Shown here: positions 10,613 through 20,046 of the stretch, piece by piece | How the letters are laid out: each line of letters opens with the position of its first letter | How positions within the stretch are numbered: position 1 is the first letter of the stretch | Position numbers and translations under genes: made by a program | NCBI RefSeq assembly: GCF_900110185.1 | Contig: NZ_FOCT01000003.1 | Location: 1-64,000 of the forward strand | Length of the DNA stretch: 64,000 bases | Direction: 5' to 3' | Source of the DNA: Nitrosospira multiformis | GTDB taxonomy: Bacteria > Pseudomonadota > Gammaproteobacteria > Burkholderiales > Nitrosomonadaceae | The notes under the pieces: generated by a model | Databases searched by the model: none | Told to the model about the DNA's origin: nothing | The model's input: the letters and a program-made list of their open reading frames with translations, nothing else

Positions 10613-11237
10613 TCGGCATTCCAAAGGGTGCAAGGCTGCCCTTGCCTTGCCGGACTAGCACAGGCGTATCCCCGGTCAGATCGACCACCGTGCTCATCTC
10701 CAGGCCACAGGCGCCGCTATCCAGTATCAGTTCCACCCGATGCTCGAGACGTGCGCGGATTTCCAGAGGATCGTTAAGTGGAAGCTCCTCCCCGGGCAGC
10801 ATCAGGGTAGAGCTCAGCAGGGGTTCATTCAGTTCCGCCAGCAGTGCCTGGACGACAGCATGGTCCGGAATTCTCACACCGATCGTATTGCGCTTGGGAT
10901 GCAGCAGGCGCCGTGGCACTTCCCGGGTAGCCTGAAAGATAAACGTGTAGCAACCGGGGGTGCAGGCCTTGAGCAACCGGTATTCCGTGTTATCGAATTT
11001 GGCGTAGCGCGAGATTTCCGTAAAGTCCCGGCACATGAGGGTGAAATGGTGATCCTCATCCACTCCGCGCAGTGCGCGAATACGGCTCATGACGTTCTTG
11101 TCGCCCAACTGCCCCCCCAGCGCGTAGCAGGAATCAGTCGGGCATACGATCACGCCCCCCGCCCGCACGATGGCCGAAGTCTGCCGTATCAGCCGGGGCT
11201 GAGGGTTATCGGGGTGAATGGAAAAGAATTGAGCCAC
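10605..11237 (-). CDS. yciO: YciO/Sua5-type threonylcarbamoyl-AMP synthase-like protein
   Basis: Product of about 210 residues with the YrdC/YciO fold. The N-terminus VAQFFSIHPDNPQPRLI matches E. coli YciO closely, so a GTG start at 11237 is chosen; an ATG at 11279 would add 14 residues with no better ribosome site. Visible family segments are PTDSCYALG, FTLMCRD and KRNTIGVRIP. The paralogue Sua5/YrdC makes threonylcarbamoyl-AMP for the t6A tRNA modification. YciO itself is only weakly active in published work, so its cellular role is less certain. Confidence 0.88.
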   Translation of the reverse strand: MAQFFSIHPDNPQPRLIRQTSAIVRAGGVIVCPTDSCYALGGQLGDKNVMSRIRALRGVDEDHHFTLMCRDFTEISRYAKFDNTEYRLLKACTPGCYTFIFQATREVPRRLLHPKRNTIGVRIPDHAVVQALLAELNEPLLSSTLMLPGEELPLNDPLEIRARLEHRVELILDSGACGLEMSTVVDLTGDTPVLVRQGKGSLAPFGMPNG

Positions 11238-11302
11238 GTAGCAAACAGCAAATTGAATTTTTGGGAATGCCGCCCTCATAAAAAGCGGGCGCGATTTTCG
11301 CC

Positions 11303-12145
11303 TTACATCAGTCCGGGCCAGTCATGCCAGACGGGAGCACAGTTGGCAGGTAAAGGAGGCATTCCACCGAGGTCGAAATAGCTCTCGCCCGGCCCATGAA
11401 AATCGGAACCGCGCGACGCCAGCAAGCCCAGCCGCCGGCTATGGTTGGCGAAAAGCAGGGATTGCTCAGGTGTATGGCTTCCGGTAACCACTTCTATAGC
11501 CTCCCCGCCCAAGGTCTGAAACTCCAGCAGCAGTTCTTCCAGTGCATCCTTGCCCAATTTATAACGCCCCGGATGGGCGATCACAGCTCTGCCGCCACTG
11601 CTGCGGATCCAGTTTACTGCATCACTCAGCGAGACCCATTGATGGGGAGCATAGCCTGGTTTGCCTTTTACAAGATATTTCTTGAATACTGTCCGCACAT
11701 CCTTCGCGTAACCCTGCTCAACCAGAAAACGCGCAAAGTGCATGCGTCCGATCAGCTGTCCATTGCCTGCATTCCTGCGGGCGCCCTCAAAACTACCGTG
11801 AATACCGAATTTGTCGAGTTGCGCTGCAATATTGCGTGCGCGCGCCGTCCTGCCCTGGCGGATGGTGCTCAGGCCTTCGACCAGTTGAGGGTCTGCGGGA
11901 TCGATTCCCAGTCCCACAATATGCACGGTCTGTCCGCGCCAACTGACGGAGATTTCCACGCCATCGATAAACAAAACGCCGTTTTTATCTGCAGCCTCGC
12001 GCGCCTCTTGCAGGCCGCCAATATCATCGTGATCGGTCAGCGCCAGCACTTCCACGCCGCGCACAGCCGCATGCTCCACTAACTGGGTAGGAGTCAGTAA
12101 ACCATCGGAAACCGTGGAATGGCAGTGCAGATCGATATTGAGCAT
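11303..12145 (-). CDS. PHP-domain phosphoesterase, YciV/RNase AM type
   Basis: A 280-residue PHP-family metal hydrolase. The N-terminal DLHCHSTVSDG, LTDHDD, GVEIS and C-terminal SRGSDFHGP motifs give the full set of His/Asp metal ligands. The closest characterised relatives are E. coli YciV (RNase AM, 5'-3' trimming of small RNAs) and a Chromobacterium 3',5'-nucleoside bisphosphate phosphatase. Position next to yciO and trpS also fits this group (trpH locus in enterics). It is the first gene of the minus-strand run and is divergent from cysG with about a 200-base gap. Confidence 0.9.
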   Translation of the reverse strand: MLNIDLHCHSTVSDGLLTPTQLVEHAAVRGVEVLALTDHDDIGGLQEAREAADKNGVLFIDGVEISVSWRGQTVHIVGLGIDPADPQLVEGLSTIRQGRTARARNIAAQLDKFGIHGSFEGARRNAGNGQLIGRMHFARFLVEQGYAKDVRTVFKKYLVKGKPGYAPHQWVSLSDAVNWIRSSGGRAVIAHPGRYKLGKDALEELLLEFQTLGGEAIEVVTGSHTPEQSLLFANHSRRLGLLASRGSDFHGPGESYFDLGGMPPLPANCAPVWHDWPGLM

Positions 12146-12348
12146 GAAGAGGCGGTTCGCACGAAGCGAGAGAATGCATCATAGCAAATAAGGCGCGGTA
12201 TGAAAAATTTACCTGGAAAAGAAGCCGAAATTCACAACCTCGACTGATGCAAGCGCCCATGCTGCAGCCATGTTCACGGCGCTCTAAACCGGAAGAGTAT
12301 TTTCGGGTAAAGTATGGAAAAGACCCCTTCCTCATTCAAGCCAAAAAA

Positions 12349-13767
12349 GTGAATTTCCTGCCGATTTTTCTCGATATCCATGATCGCAACTGTGTGGTGG
12401 CAGGTGGGGGAGAAGTGGCCGCGCGCAAGGTCGCAATGCTGCTACGCGCGGGAGCGCGCGTTACCGTAGTCGCTCCGCGGCTTTGTTCCGAACTGCTGGA
12501 ACAACTGAATGAACAATCACGGGAAGGAAAGCTGGTTTACCGTGCCGAAACTTTCCAGGACGATCATCTGGCAGATGCTGTTCTCGTCATCGCGGCCACG
12601 GATAATTTCGCCGTCAATCAAAGAATCTCGGAAGCAGCCAATCGGCTGCGCATTCCTGTCAATGTCGTCGATAACCCTGCCCTATGCTCCTTCATCATGC
12701 CGTCGATCGTGGATCGTACGCCGGTTGTTGTCGCGGTTTCGAGCGGGGGTACCTCACCTGTTCTGACAAGGCTGCTGCGAGCGCGTTTGGAAACCATGAT
12801 ACCGATGGCCTATGGGCGCTTGGCTGCATACGCTGGCGAGTTCCGTGACAGGGTAAAACACCGTTTCTCGCAGCCGGCGAAGCGTCGCCGGTTCTGGGAG
12901 CGGGTATTTCAGGGACCGTTTGCGGAAATGGTTTTCGCGGGTAAGGATCAGGCGGCAAAGGCCTGGCTCGAGCACGAACTCGAAAATGAAACCGAAGAAC
13001 CGATCAAGGGAGAGGTGTATCTGGTAGGCGCTGGGCCCGGCGACCCTGAACTGTTGACTTTTAGAGCCATGCGACTCATGCAGCAGGCAGACGTGGTCGT
13101 GTACGATCGGCTCGTGTCACCGGAAATCCTGGATATGCTGCGGCGTGATACTCCCCGGATTTATGCCGGCAAGGAACGCAACCGGCACACGATGCCGCAG
13201 GAGTCGATCAATGATTTGCTGGTGCGTCTGGCCAGGGAAGGCAAACGCGTGTTGCGGCTGAAAGGTGGCGACCCGTTTATTTTTGGTCGCGGTGGCGAGG
13301 AAATCGAAACGCTTTCGGGAAACGGAATTCCCTTCGAAGTGGTGCCCGGCATTACCGCTGCAAATGGAGCTGCATCCTATGCGGGCATTCCGCTCACCCA
13401 TCGGGATTACGCCCAGTCCTGCATATTCGTCACTGGACACCTGAAGGATGGCAGTGTGGACCTGGACTGGCCAATGCTGGCGCGCCCGAAGCAGACCATC
13501 GTTGTTTACATGGGGTTGCTTGGATTGACGGTGCTATGCAAACAACTGATCGCACACGGTCTACCCAATACCACTCCGGCCGCAATCGTGCAGCAGGGCA
13601 CCACCCGCAAGCAGCGGGTGCTTGCCGCTACCCTCGAAACGCTTCCCGACCTGACCGCTGCCGCCCATCTCGTTCCCCCCACTCTTGTTATTGTGGGTGA
13701 GGTTGTGAAGCTGCACCGAAAACTCGCGTGGTTCCAGCCGGAGGGGAATCTACCCGGTGCAGAGTGA
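12349..13767 (+). CDS. cysG: Siroheme synthase (multifunctional)
   Basis: A 472-residue two-part enzyme making siroheme for sulfite and nitrite reductases. The N-terminal half has the NAD-binding VVAGGGEVAARK (precorrin-2 dehydrogenase/ferrochelatase). The C-terminal half has the SUMT motifs GPGDPELLT, VVYDRLV and KGGDPFIFGRGGEE (uroporphyrinogen III methyltransferase). The GTG start at 12349 is chosen because VNFLPIFLDIHDRN aligns with the known CysG N-terminus; the open frame reaches back to 12247 without homology. It stands alone between divergent and convergent genes. Confidence 0.94.
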   Translation: MNFLPIFLDIHDRNCVVAGGGEVAARKVAMLLRAGARVTVVAPRLCSELLEQLNEQSREGKLVYRAETFQDDHLADAVLVIAATDNFAVNQRISEAANRLRIPVNVVDNPALCSFIMPSIVDRTPVVVAVSSGGTSPVLTRLLRARLETMIPMAYGRLAAYAGEFRDRVKHRFSQPAKRRRFWERVFQGPFAEMVFAGKDQAAKAWLEHELENETEEPIKGEVYLVGAGPGDPELLTFRAMRLMQQADVVVYDRLVSPEILDMLRRDTPRIYAGKERNRHTMPQESINDLLVRLAREGKRVLRLKGGDPFIFGRGGEEIETLSGNGIPFEVVPGITAANGAASYAGIPLTHRDYAQSCIFVTGHLKDGSVDLDWPMLARPKQTIVVYMGLLGLTVLCKQLIAHGLPNTTPAAIVQQGTTRKQRVLAATLETLPDLTAAAHLVPPTLVIVGEVVKLHRKLAWFQPEGNLPGAE

Positions 13768-13947
13768 AATTATTGCGGGCGGGTATTCTGCAAGGAGCAT
13801 TCAATATCAGATTGGACTTTGCCTGGATCGACCCCGGGCAGAGCCGGACTCCTGGTCTGCATACCGTAGGCCGAGCTCCACCTGATAATGGTAATGGTGT
13901 TTGGCGGCCAGCCAAATGCTACTATTGCTACTATTCGGGTCCTGGGT

Positions 13948-14586
13948 TTATTTATTCGGCTGGGGCGTGATGCGCAGATAGGGACGTGGAGCGGTATAGC
14001 CTTTCGGAAACTTCTGCTTGATCACTGCCTCATCCTGAATAGTCAGCGGAATAATCACATCACCGCCGTCATTCCAGTTGGCCGGGGTAGCGACGGTATA
14101 GTTATCGGTCAGTTGCAGCGCATCGATCACCCGCAGCACCTCATCGAAATTGCGTCCGGTGCTCATGGGGTAGGTGAGGATAAGCCGCACTTTCTTCTTC
14201 GGGTCAATCACAAAAAGCGAGCGCACCGTCATGGTTTCCGACTGATTCGGGTGAATCATGTCATATAGTGCCGCGACCTTTCTGTCCTCGTCCGCAATAA
14301 TGGGAAAAGCGACGGTACAGCCTTGCGTTTCCTCGATATCCTTGATCCACCCGGTATGTTTTGCCGCAGGATCGACCGACAACCCGATCGCCTTCACATT
14401 ACGCTTGTCGAATTCAGACTTGAGCTTGGCTGTCATTCCCAGCTCGGTTGTGCACACCGGCGTGTAATCTGCGGGATGTGAAAACAATACTGCCCAGGAA
14501 TCATCTATCCATTCGTGAAATTTGATCCTGCCGATGGAGGATTCCTGTTCGAAATCGGGTGCGGTATCGCCTAAGCGTAAGGTCAT
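13948..14586 (-). CDS. 1-Cys peroxiredoxin (Prx6 type)
   Basis: A 212-residue thiol peroxidase that reduces H2O2 and organic peroxides. The active-site segment HPADYTPVCTTELG places the peroxidatic cysteine at residue 45, with the catalytic Thr42. Length and the C-terminal extension (PANWNDGGDVIIP) mark it as the Prx6/AhpC-TSA long subgroup, which normally works with one catalytic cysteine. The ATG at 14586 is clear. It is convergent with cysG and appears monocistronic. Confidence 0.93.
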   Translation of the reverse strand: MTLRLGDTAPDFEQESSIGRIKFHEWIDDSWAVLFSHPADYTPVCTTELGMTAKLKSEFDKRNVKAIGLSVDPAAKHTGWIKDIEETQGCTVAFPIIADEDRKVAALYDMIHPNQSETMTVRSLFVIDPKKKVRLILTYPMSTGRNFDEVLRVIDALQLTDNYTVATPANWNDGGDVIIPLTIQDEAVIKQKFPKGYTAPRPYLRITPQPNK

Positions 14587-14727
14587 GGCATTCTCCGTGA
14601 GTTAAAACATCGATGGGAATTTCATAGGAAATCGGCTCAATATAGCCTGCCTGCTGCAATCACTCAACAACTATTATTTGCTGTTCATTATGCTTGAGAC
14701 GGTTATTGTTGCCCTCGAAAGAAGGCA

Positions 14728-16134
14728 TCAGAACTCCTGCCACGAATCATCCTCCTTCCTGGCAACGATGGGAAAACCCCACGAATATGGAGGTTCGTAT
14801 TTCTGCAGAATCTCATAATAGATCCGCACTGATTCTGCTAGTACGACTGCTTGACCTCCGCGCGCAAAGCCATGCTTGAGAGCACGGAAGTGTTCGCTTT
14901 GGCTCAGCAACGGCAGCGTTTTCTTCAGATCGACCCATGCATCAGGACTCAACCCCATCTTTTGCGCCAGTATGCGCGCATCCTCCAGGTGGCTCGGCCC
15001 CTGATTATAGGCAGCCAGTGCCATCCAGGTGCGATCCGGCTCCTTGATGCGTGTGGGCAGTTTATCCTTGAGTAATGCGAAGTAGCGCGCTCCGGCAAGT
15101 ATGCTTTGGCGTGCATCCAGCCTATCCGTCACTTTCATCCGGTCTGCCGTGATTTCCGTCAACATCATGATGCCCCGCACGTTGGAGGGAGAAGTCGCCA
15201 GAGCGTCCCAGTGCGATTCCTGATAGGCGAGTGCGGCAATCAATCTCCAGTCGATGCCGCTCAACTCTTCGGCTTCATAAAAATGTTCGCGCAACTCAGG
15301 CAAAATGGTGCGGCGTTTCGCAAGAATGCCGTTTACATCCGTATGATGAAGACGTTCTATGTGTCCGTAGTATCGGTCGAGCAGGCGCGTCAACGTCCCA
15401 TCCTGCTGGATGCGGGTGAAGAATTTTTGTGTCGCCTCCAGTAACGCCTGTTCGGCAAAGGGTGAAAATGCCCATGCTCGTCCTACCGAATCGCCCAAAT
15501 TGAATGCTGCATTCAGATTAGGATAAAAATTCTTCGCGAGATTGATCTGGGTTGAATCCGCTACCACATAATCGACCTTGCCTTCCGCCAGCCTCGCCAG
15601 CAGTTCGTCGGGCGTGAGGTCCATCTCTTTCCATTTCAGCTCGGGCACCTCGTGCTTTGCCTTGTTCAGCTGCTCAGCATGGGTTACGCCTTTCGCAATG
15701 CGAATGGTTCTTCCACCGAGCTGATGAAGGTTTTTTGGCTTACTGTAGTCCGTGTTATAGGCGAGCTGAGGTTGTACGAGCTGGTAAATCGGGCCGAACT
15801 CGACATGCCGCGAATGCTTTGCGCTGATGTTCATGCCGGCGGCAAGATGTCCCTTATGCTTTTCAAGGAGAGACCATGCCTTATCCAGTCTCGGCACTGT
15901 CTTGAATCTCACTTTCATTCCCAGATCTTTCGCAAATTCAGTGGCGAGGTCGTAATCCAGTCCGGCATAACTACCTTCCGCATTCTCGTAATACGTATCC
16001 GGACTATTGACGGTGATCACCACCAGCTCATCCGTTTTGTCGAACGGCAATACCGATCTTTCAAACGAATCACAGGAAGCGAGCAGAGCGCCGCAACCGG
16101 AAATAGCAATTAAAAAACGAGAAAGAGATCGCAT
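14728..16134 (-). CDS. mltF: Membrane-bound lytic transglycosylase F
   Basis: A 468-residue murein lytic transglycosylase with an N-terminal solute-binding domain (about residues 35-260, including AEGSYAGLDYDLA) and a C-terminal SLT domain (about 285-440, catalytic Glu in ALAYQESHWD). The N-terminus has a lipobox, LLASC, so it should be a lipoprotein. The open frame extends to 16293, but that would overlap the tRNA-Ser gene; the ATG at 16134 gives the lipoprotein signal directly (an ATG at 16164 is possible). MltF cleaves peptidoglycan during wall turnover. Confidence 0.92.
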   Translation of the reverse strand: MRSLSRFLIAISGCGALLASCDSFERSVLPFDKTDELVVITVNSPDTYYENAEGSYAGLDYDLATEFAKDLGMKVRFKTVPRLDKAWSLLEKHKGHLAAGMNISAKHSRHVEFGPIYQLVQPQLAYNTDYSKPKNLHQLGGRTIRIAKGVTHAEQLNKAKHEVPELKWKEMDLTPDELLARLAEGKVDYVVADSTQINLAKNFYPNLNAAFNLGDSVGRAWAFSPFAEQALLEATQKFFTRIQQDGTLTRLLDRYYGHIERLHHTDVNGILAKRRTILPELREHFYEAEELSGIDWRLIAALAYQESHWDALATSPSNVRGIMMLTEITADRMKVTDRLDARQSILAGARYFALLKDKLPTRIKEPDRTWMALAAYNQGPSHLEDARILAQKMGLSPDAWVDLKKTLPLLSQSEHFRALKHGFARGGQAVVLAESVRIYYEILQKYEPPYSWGFPIVARKEDDSWQEF

Positions 16135-16228
16135 CGAGAAGAGATAACTAGAATCGGGAAACATTCTGCCATCGAGTCTTGTCCAAGCGCGAGAAAAACA
16201 TAGGATAAGCTGATAAAATAGTATCAAC

Positions 16229-16321
16229 GGAGAGGTACCGAAGTGGCCATAACGGCGCTGACTCGAAATCAGATGGTCAGGGTAACCTGGCACGTGGGTT
16301 CGAATCCCACCCTCTCCGCCA
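16229..16321 (+). tRNA. tRNA-Ser (anticodon CGA)
   Basis: The acceptor arms GGAGAGG (16229-16235) and CCTCTCC (16311-16317) pair fully, followed by the discriminator G and an encoded CCA. The anticodon loop CTCGAAA is closed by CTGA/TCAG and gives the anticodon CGA, reading UCG serine codons. The T arm GTGGG-TTCGAAT-CCCAC is perfect. A long variable arm identifies the serine class. A truncated integrase lies about 100 bases downstream, so this tRNA looks like a used integration site. Confidence 0.96.
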
Positions 16322-16417
16322 ACATCTCCAAGTTATTAGTAATTCAATAACTTTCTGATTGGATGCGAGCTCTCATGCTTTACTGCATAAAATGCTGCAA
16401 GCATCCCCTACCGATCA

Positions 16418-16591
16418 ATGTCTAGAAAAATCCTTTACTTGCAAAGACGCGGGGATAATTTCTCATTCCGCGTTGCCCATCCTGATGAGTTTCAGATGAT
16501 GACTGGCAAGCGAGAGTTTACCAAAACTCTTGAAACAGCGGATAAAAGTGTTGCTATTCCGAGAATACTCATGCTTGCGGTTGAGCTATAG
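16418..16591 (+). pseudogene. Truncated tyrosine-type phage integrase (N-terminal remnant)
   Basis: An ATG at 16418 opens 57 codons ending in TAG at 16591. The product begins MSRKILYLQRRGDNFSFRV and contains TGKREFTKTLETAD, which resembles the N-terminal arm-binding region of tyrosine recombinases of the type that starts 'RKxxYLxxRGxxFxFR...P...GKRE'. The catalytic domain is absent. A second stretch reading NRLAVEISLFKNK in the +1 frame (16593 on) may be decayed continuation. Its place just after tRNA-Ser supports a relic of an integrated element. Confidence 0.7.
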
Positions 16592-16766
16592 CAACCGGTT
16601 GGCAGTTGAAATCAGCCTGTTCAAAAACAAAAGCGAGATAAAAGCAGGTGGAGCTTCAGTGCTGGTAGCTTTAGCTTATTGATGTTTGTCGGCAGGCAGA
16701 CTGCTTTTCTTTGCAGCGTGTTTCGACGCGTCGAAAAAGTCCTGCGACAGAACTTTGAAAGGGAGG

Positions 16767-18651
16767 TCAATCAATCGATCGTTCGCGGTGCTGCTCGCCG
16801 GCAGTTCCAGTCCAGGAGGTGTGAGTGGCATGAGGCGACGCGCTGCGATCCGCCCGCTGCTGTGCGGGGCCATTGATGCGGCGAAGGTTGTATGCCGTAT
16901 TGATCAAACCGACGTGGGAAAACGCTTGGGGGAAATTTCCCAGCTCGCGCCGGTGACGGGGGTGGTATTCCTCGGCAAGAAACCCGAGGTCGTTGCGTAG
17001 AGACAGGAGGCGCTCGAAAAGAACTTCCGCGTCGTGACCGCGGCCGATCATTGTATAGGCATCGGCGAGCCAGAAACTGCAAACGAGAAAAGTTCCTTCC
17101 TCACCGGGGAGTCCGTCTTTGGTTTCGCCAACGCGATAGCGCAGCACGAGTCCATCTTCCATCAGGTCGCGTTCAATGGCTTCTACCGTTCCCCGAAAGC
17201 GGGGATCGTCCGGTGGCAGAAATCCTACCTCGGCCATCAGCAGCAGGGATGCGTCCAGTCCCGCGCCGTCGTAATGCTGCACGAATGTGTTCCGTTCCTT
17301 ATCGTAGCCGCGCGCCAGCACTTCCCGATGAATCTCATCGCGGAGCGTGCGCCATTTCCCGACAGGACCGGGGAAGCCGAATTGCTCCACAGCCTTTATG
17401 GCTCGATCAAACGCGACCCAAGCCATCATTTTCGAATAGACGAAGTGCTTGGCCCCACCCCGCACCTCCCAGATGCCTTGGTCTGGCCCGCGCCAAAGGC
17501 TCTCCAGTCGGGAAAGAATTGCTTGCTGGAACCGCCAGGCTTCCTGATGCGGCCCGAGTTGCGACTTGCGGGCAGTATAAAGTGTGTCCATCAGCTCGCC
17601 GAACACGTCTACCTGAATCTGCTCGTGCGCGCCGTTCCCTATGCGCACGGGGAGGCTGTTTTCGTAACCTGGTAGCCAGTGAAGTTCGATTTCAGTTAGG
17701 CGACGTTCGCCCCCGATTCCGTACATGATCTGCATCTGATCAGGGGCGCCAGCGGCAGCTCGGAGCATCCATTCCCTGAATGCCCCGGCCTCGTCGAAGC
17801 GTCCTGCATTCATAAATGCATATAACGTGAGGGTGGCGTCGCGGATCCAGCAGTAGCGGTAATCCCAGTTCCGGACTCCTCCGAGTTCTTCGGGGAGGGA
17901 GGTCGTAAGCGCCGCGACGATGCCCCCACTTGGCTGGTAGGAGAGCGCCTTGAGTGTAACGAGCGAGCGCTCGACTGCCTCGTTCCATCCTGGTGCCTCG
18001 AACTCCGAGAGTTGGCAAATGCGGGTCCATTCCCGCCACCAGGCGAGCGTGTGCTCGAGTCTCTTCCTGGCATCGTCAATGAAGTGGGGCTCCCGATGTA
18101 GGGGATGATAGGCGAGCGTGAAGGGGATAAGATACGCCTTCTCCCACCTCGAACTCGGCAACGGTGCACATGTCCTCGCCGCGAAGGGTGACAGGAGTTG
18201 CCAATTCCACCGCATCCGGCCCGGCAACGGCATGGATGCCATAGTAGCGGCGGCGTACCCAGGGAATGGTCTTGCCGTAGCCGAAGCGCAGGGCCAGCTC
18301 CATCCGCATCGGCACCTTGCCTCACACCCCCTGTACAAGGCGAACGACGTCGACTCTCTCGGGGTCATTGGAAAGCGGCATGAAATCCACGAGCGTCACG
18401 ATGCCACCCTTTGTCTCGAAGGTGGTTTCGAGGATCGGCGCATGGGGCAGATAGCGCCGGCTAGGGCGGTTACTCTCGCCAGTGGGGGAAATCCGCCAGT
18501 AACCATGCTTGGATGTCCCCAGCAGTGCGGCAAAGCATGCGTCGGAATCGAACCGTGGAAGGCAAAGCCAATCCATCGAGCCATCACGGGCGACGAGTGC
18601 TCCGCTCAGCATGTTGCCGATGAATCCGTATTCCTCGATCGGTTTGCTCAT
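16767..18651 (-). pseudogene. Glycoside hydrolase family 15 (glucoamylase/trehalase-like), disrupted
   Basis: Joined, the pieces form a GH15 protein of about 625 residues: N-terminus MSKPIEEYGFIGNMLSGALV, then RNWDYRYCWIRDA and a C-terminal EEYHPRHRRELGNFPQAFSH, the usual GH15 landmarks. Two lesions break it. An in-frame TGA at 18324-18322 falls between DVVRLVQGV and GKVPMRMEL. A one-base insertion in a C-run near 18123-18126 shifts the frame between GEGVSYP and FTLAYHP. The start (18651) overlaps the SDR stop by four bases (ATGA), so the two formed one operon. Family members hydrolyse alpha-glucosidic bonds; here the product is probably not made. Sequencing error is possible for either lesion alone. 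Confidence 0.82.
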
Positions 18652-19467
18652 CCCGCGCCACGGAACGCCGGATAGGTGGACATTGCACCATCGACGAACA
18701 TTGTCGCTCCATTCATGTAATCCGACAGATCCGAAGCAAGCCACAGCACAGCCTCCGCAATATCGTCAGGTTCATCGATACGCTTGTACGGAATAAGCTC
18801 GAGCAGGTTTTTCATCGCCTCTTCTGTCTCCCATGCAGAGCGATTGATGGGAGTACGGATGGTGCCGGGAGCCACCGCGTTGACACGAATTTTCTGAGGG
18901 GCAAACTCCTGGGCGAGCGACCGCATGAGCAGGTCCACGCCCCCTTTGGATGCCGCATAATTAGCCGAATGCCCAGGGAATCTCCTGATGCACGGAACTC
19001 ATGCATATGATCTTGCCACTTGCCGGTGACACGTCGGGTTGCGCGCGTCGCAGGAATTCGCGGATAGCTTCGCGGGAGCACAGAAACATTCCGGTGAGAT
19101 TGACATCGATCACCTTCTGCCACTGGGAGAGCGTCATCTCCTGGAATTTCGCACTGCTCTCGATTCCGGCGTTGTTCACCAGAATATGGAGGGTGCCGAA
19201 GCGCGCAACCGTTTCCGCGAACATTGCCGCGACCTGGTCCTCGTCGCTCACATCGGCGGCGTCCCCACCGACGTCTTCTATTTCTCGGCATACCTCGGCT
19301 GCCTCGTTGCTGGCCTCAGGAAGATGATTGATTACCACCTTCACGCCCACGCGCCTCAGTGCGAGGGCGCAAGAGCGGCCTATGCCTGAAGACGCACCGG
19401 TTAGCAGGGCAATCTGTCCGGAAAGGCCGAACGTATCCTTGCTGATCGCGCGCTGTTTTGTGTTCAT
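18648..19467 (-). pseudogene. Short-chain dehydrogenase/reductase, frameshifted
   Basis: A classical SDR of about 270 residues, possibly glucose-1-dehydrogenase-like. The N-terminal part has the NAD(P) motif TGASSGIG and the NNAG motif. The frame then breaks at about 18958-18976, just after HQEIPW, so the active-site YxxxK (NYAASKGG) falls in another frame. The C-terminal part (RVNAVAPGTIRTPIN) is intact in that frame. A small deletion best explains the break. It is followed by a GH15 gene that is also disrupted, a pairing seen intact in other Proteobacteria. With the adjacent integrase remnant, this looks like gene decay. Confidence 0.82.
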
Positions 19468-20046
19468 TGGGATTCTTTTCCCTGATCCTCGATAGCTACC
19501 CTGTTGATCGAAGAATTGAACCGGTACAAAGCGCCTGTCTTGGATATGCTCCCGCCGCTTCCCGCTTTGAGGGGGGTCGGCGAGTCGAAGCACCGGGAGT
19601 GCCTCATGAACCAGCAAACAACTTATCCCGGACTCTCGAAGCAGCTTCGATTCCTAAAGCTTTCCGGGTATCTCAGACGACGATTACAGACAGAGGTCCT
19701 GTGAATCTTGTAATTCGCGGGGCTGATTTCAAAGTAGCATGCCTTCACAAGAGCGTAAAACTCGAACCCAGGCGAAGGAAGAAATTGAATTGGGCTTGTT
19801 TCTTTGAAGGAGGAGTTGGTTCACTCAGCAAAACTCGGTGATTCGACCCGTGCATCTTCTTTCGGGATTGACCTCATGGCAAATCCGGGCAACATAGGTA
19901 TGATATATCCAGCCGCAATTCCGTTTCCTGTTTACAGGGTAACAGTCACCGAAACAGGCGTAACGCGCGTTGCGGTGAGAAACTGGCGAGTGCGAGTACA
20001 TGAAATACTCCGCTTTTTAGCAATTACCATTTGCTCAGGAAAACAA
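19468..20046. other. Gene-poor spacer after the decayed SDR-GH15 pair
   Basis: About 580 bases between divergent genes. Short open frames exist on both strands (for example from 19804 on +), but none has a recognisable domain or a good ribosome site apart from the one of the methyltransferase that follows. It may be remnant DNA of the same decayed patch, or the upstream regulatory region of the methyltransferase. Confidence 0.4.

Noticed and set aside
13900-13916. TTTGGC-GGCCA-GCCAAA hairpin after cysG
   Set aside because: Only six base pairs and no T-run; too weak to call a terminator.
16131-16293. N-terminal extension of mltF
   Set aside because: It would overlap tRNA-Ser and place extra residues before a good lipoprotein signal.
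18322-18744. GH15 N-terminal fragment considered as a short independent gene
   Set aside because: It ends at an in-frame TGA and the same family continues directly after; a broken longer gene explains it better. Selenocysteine read-through was dismissed because GH15 has no Sec at that place and no SECIS-like hairpin is apparent.
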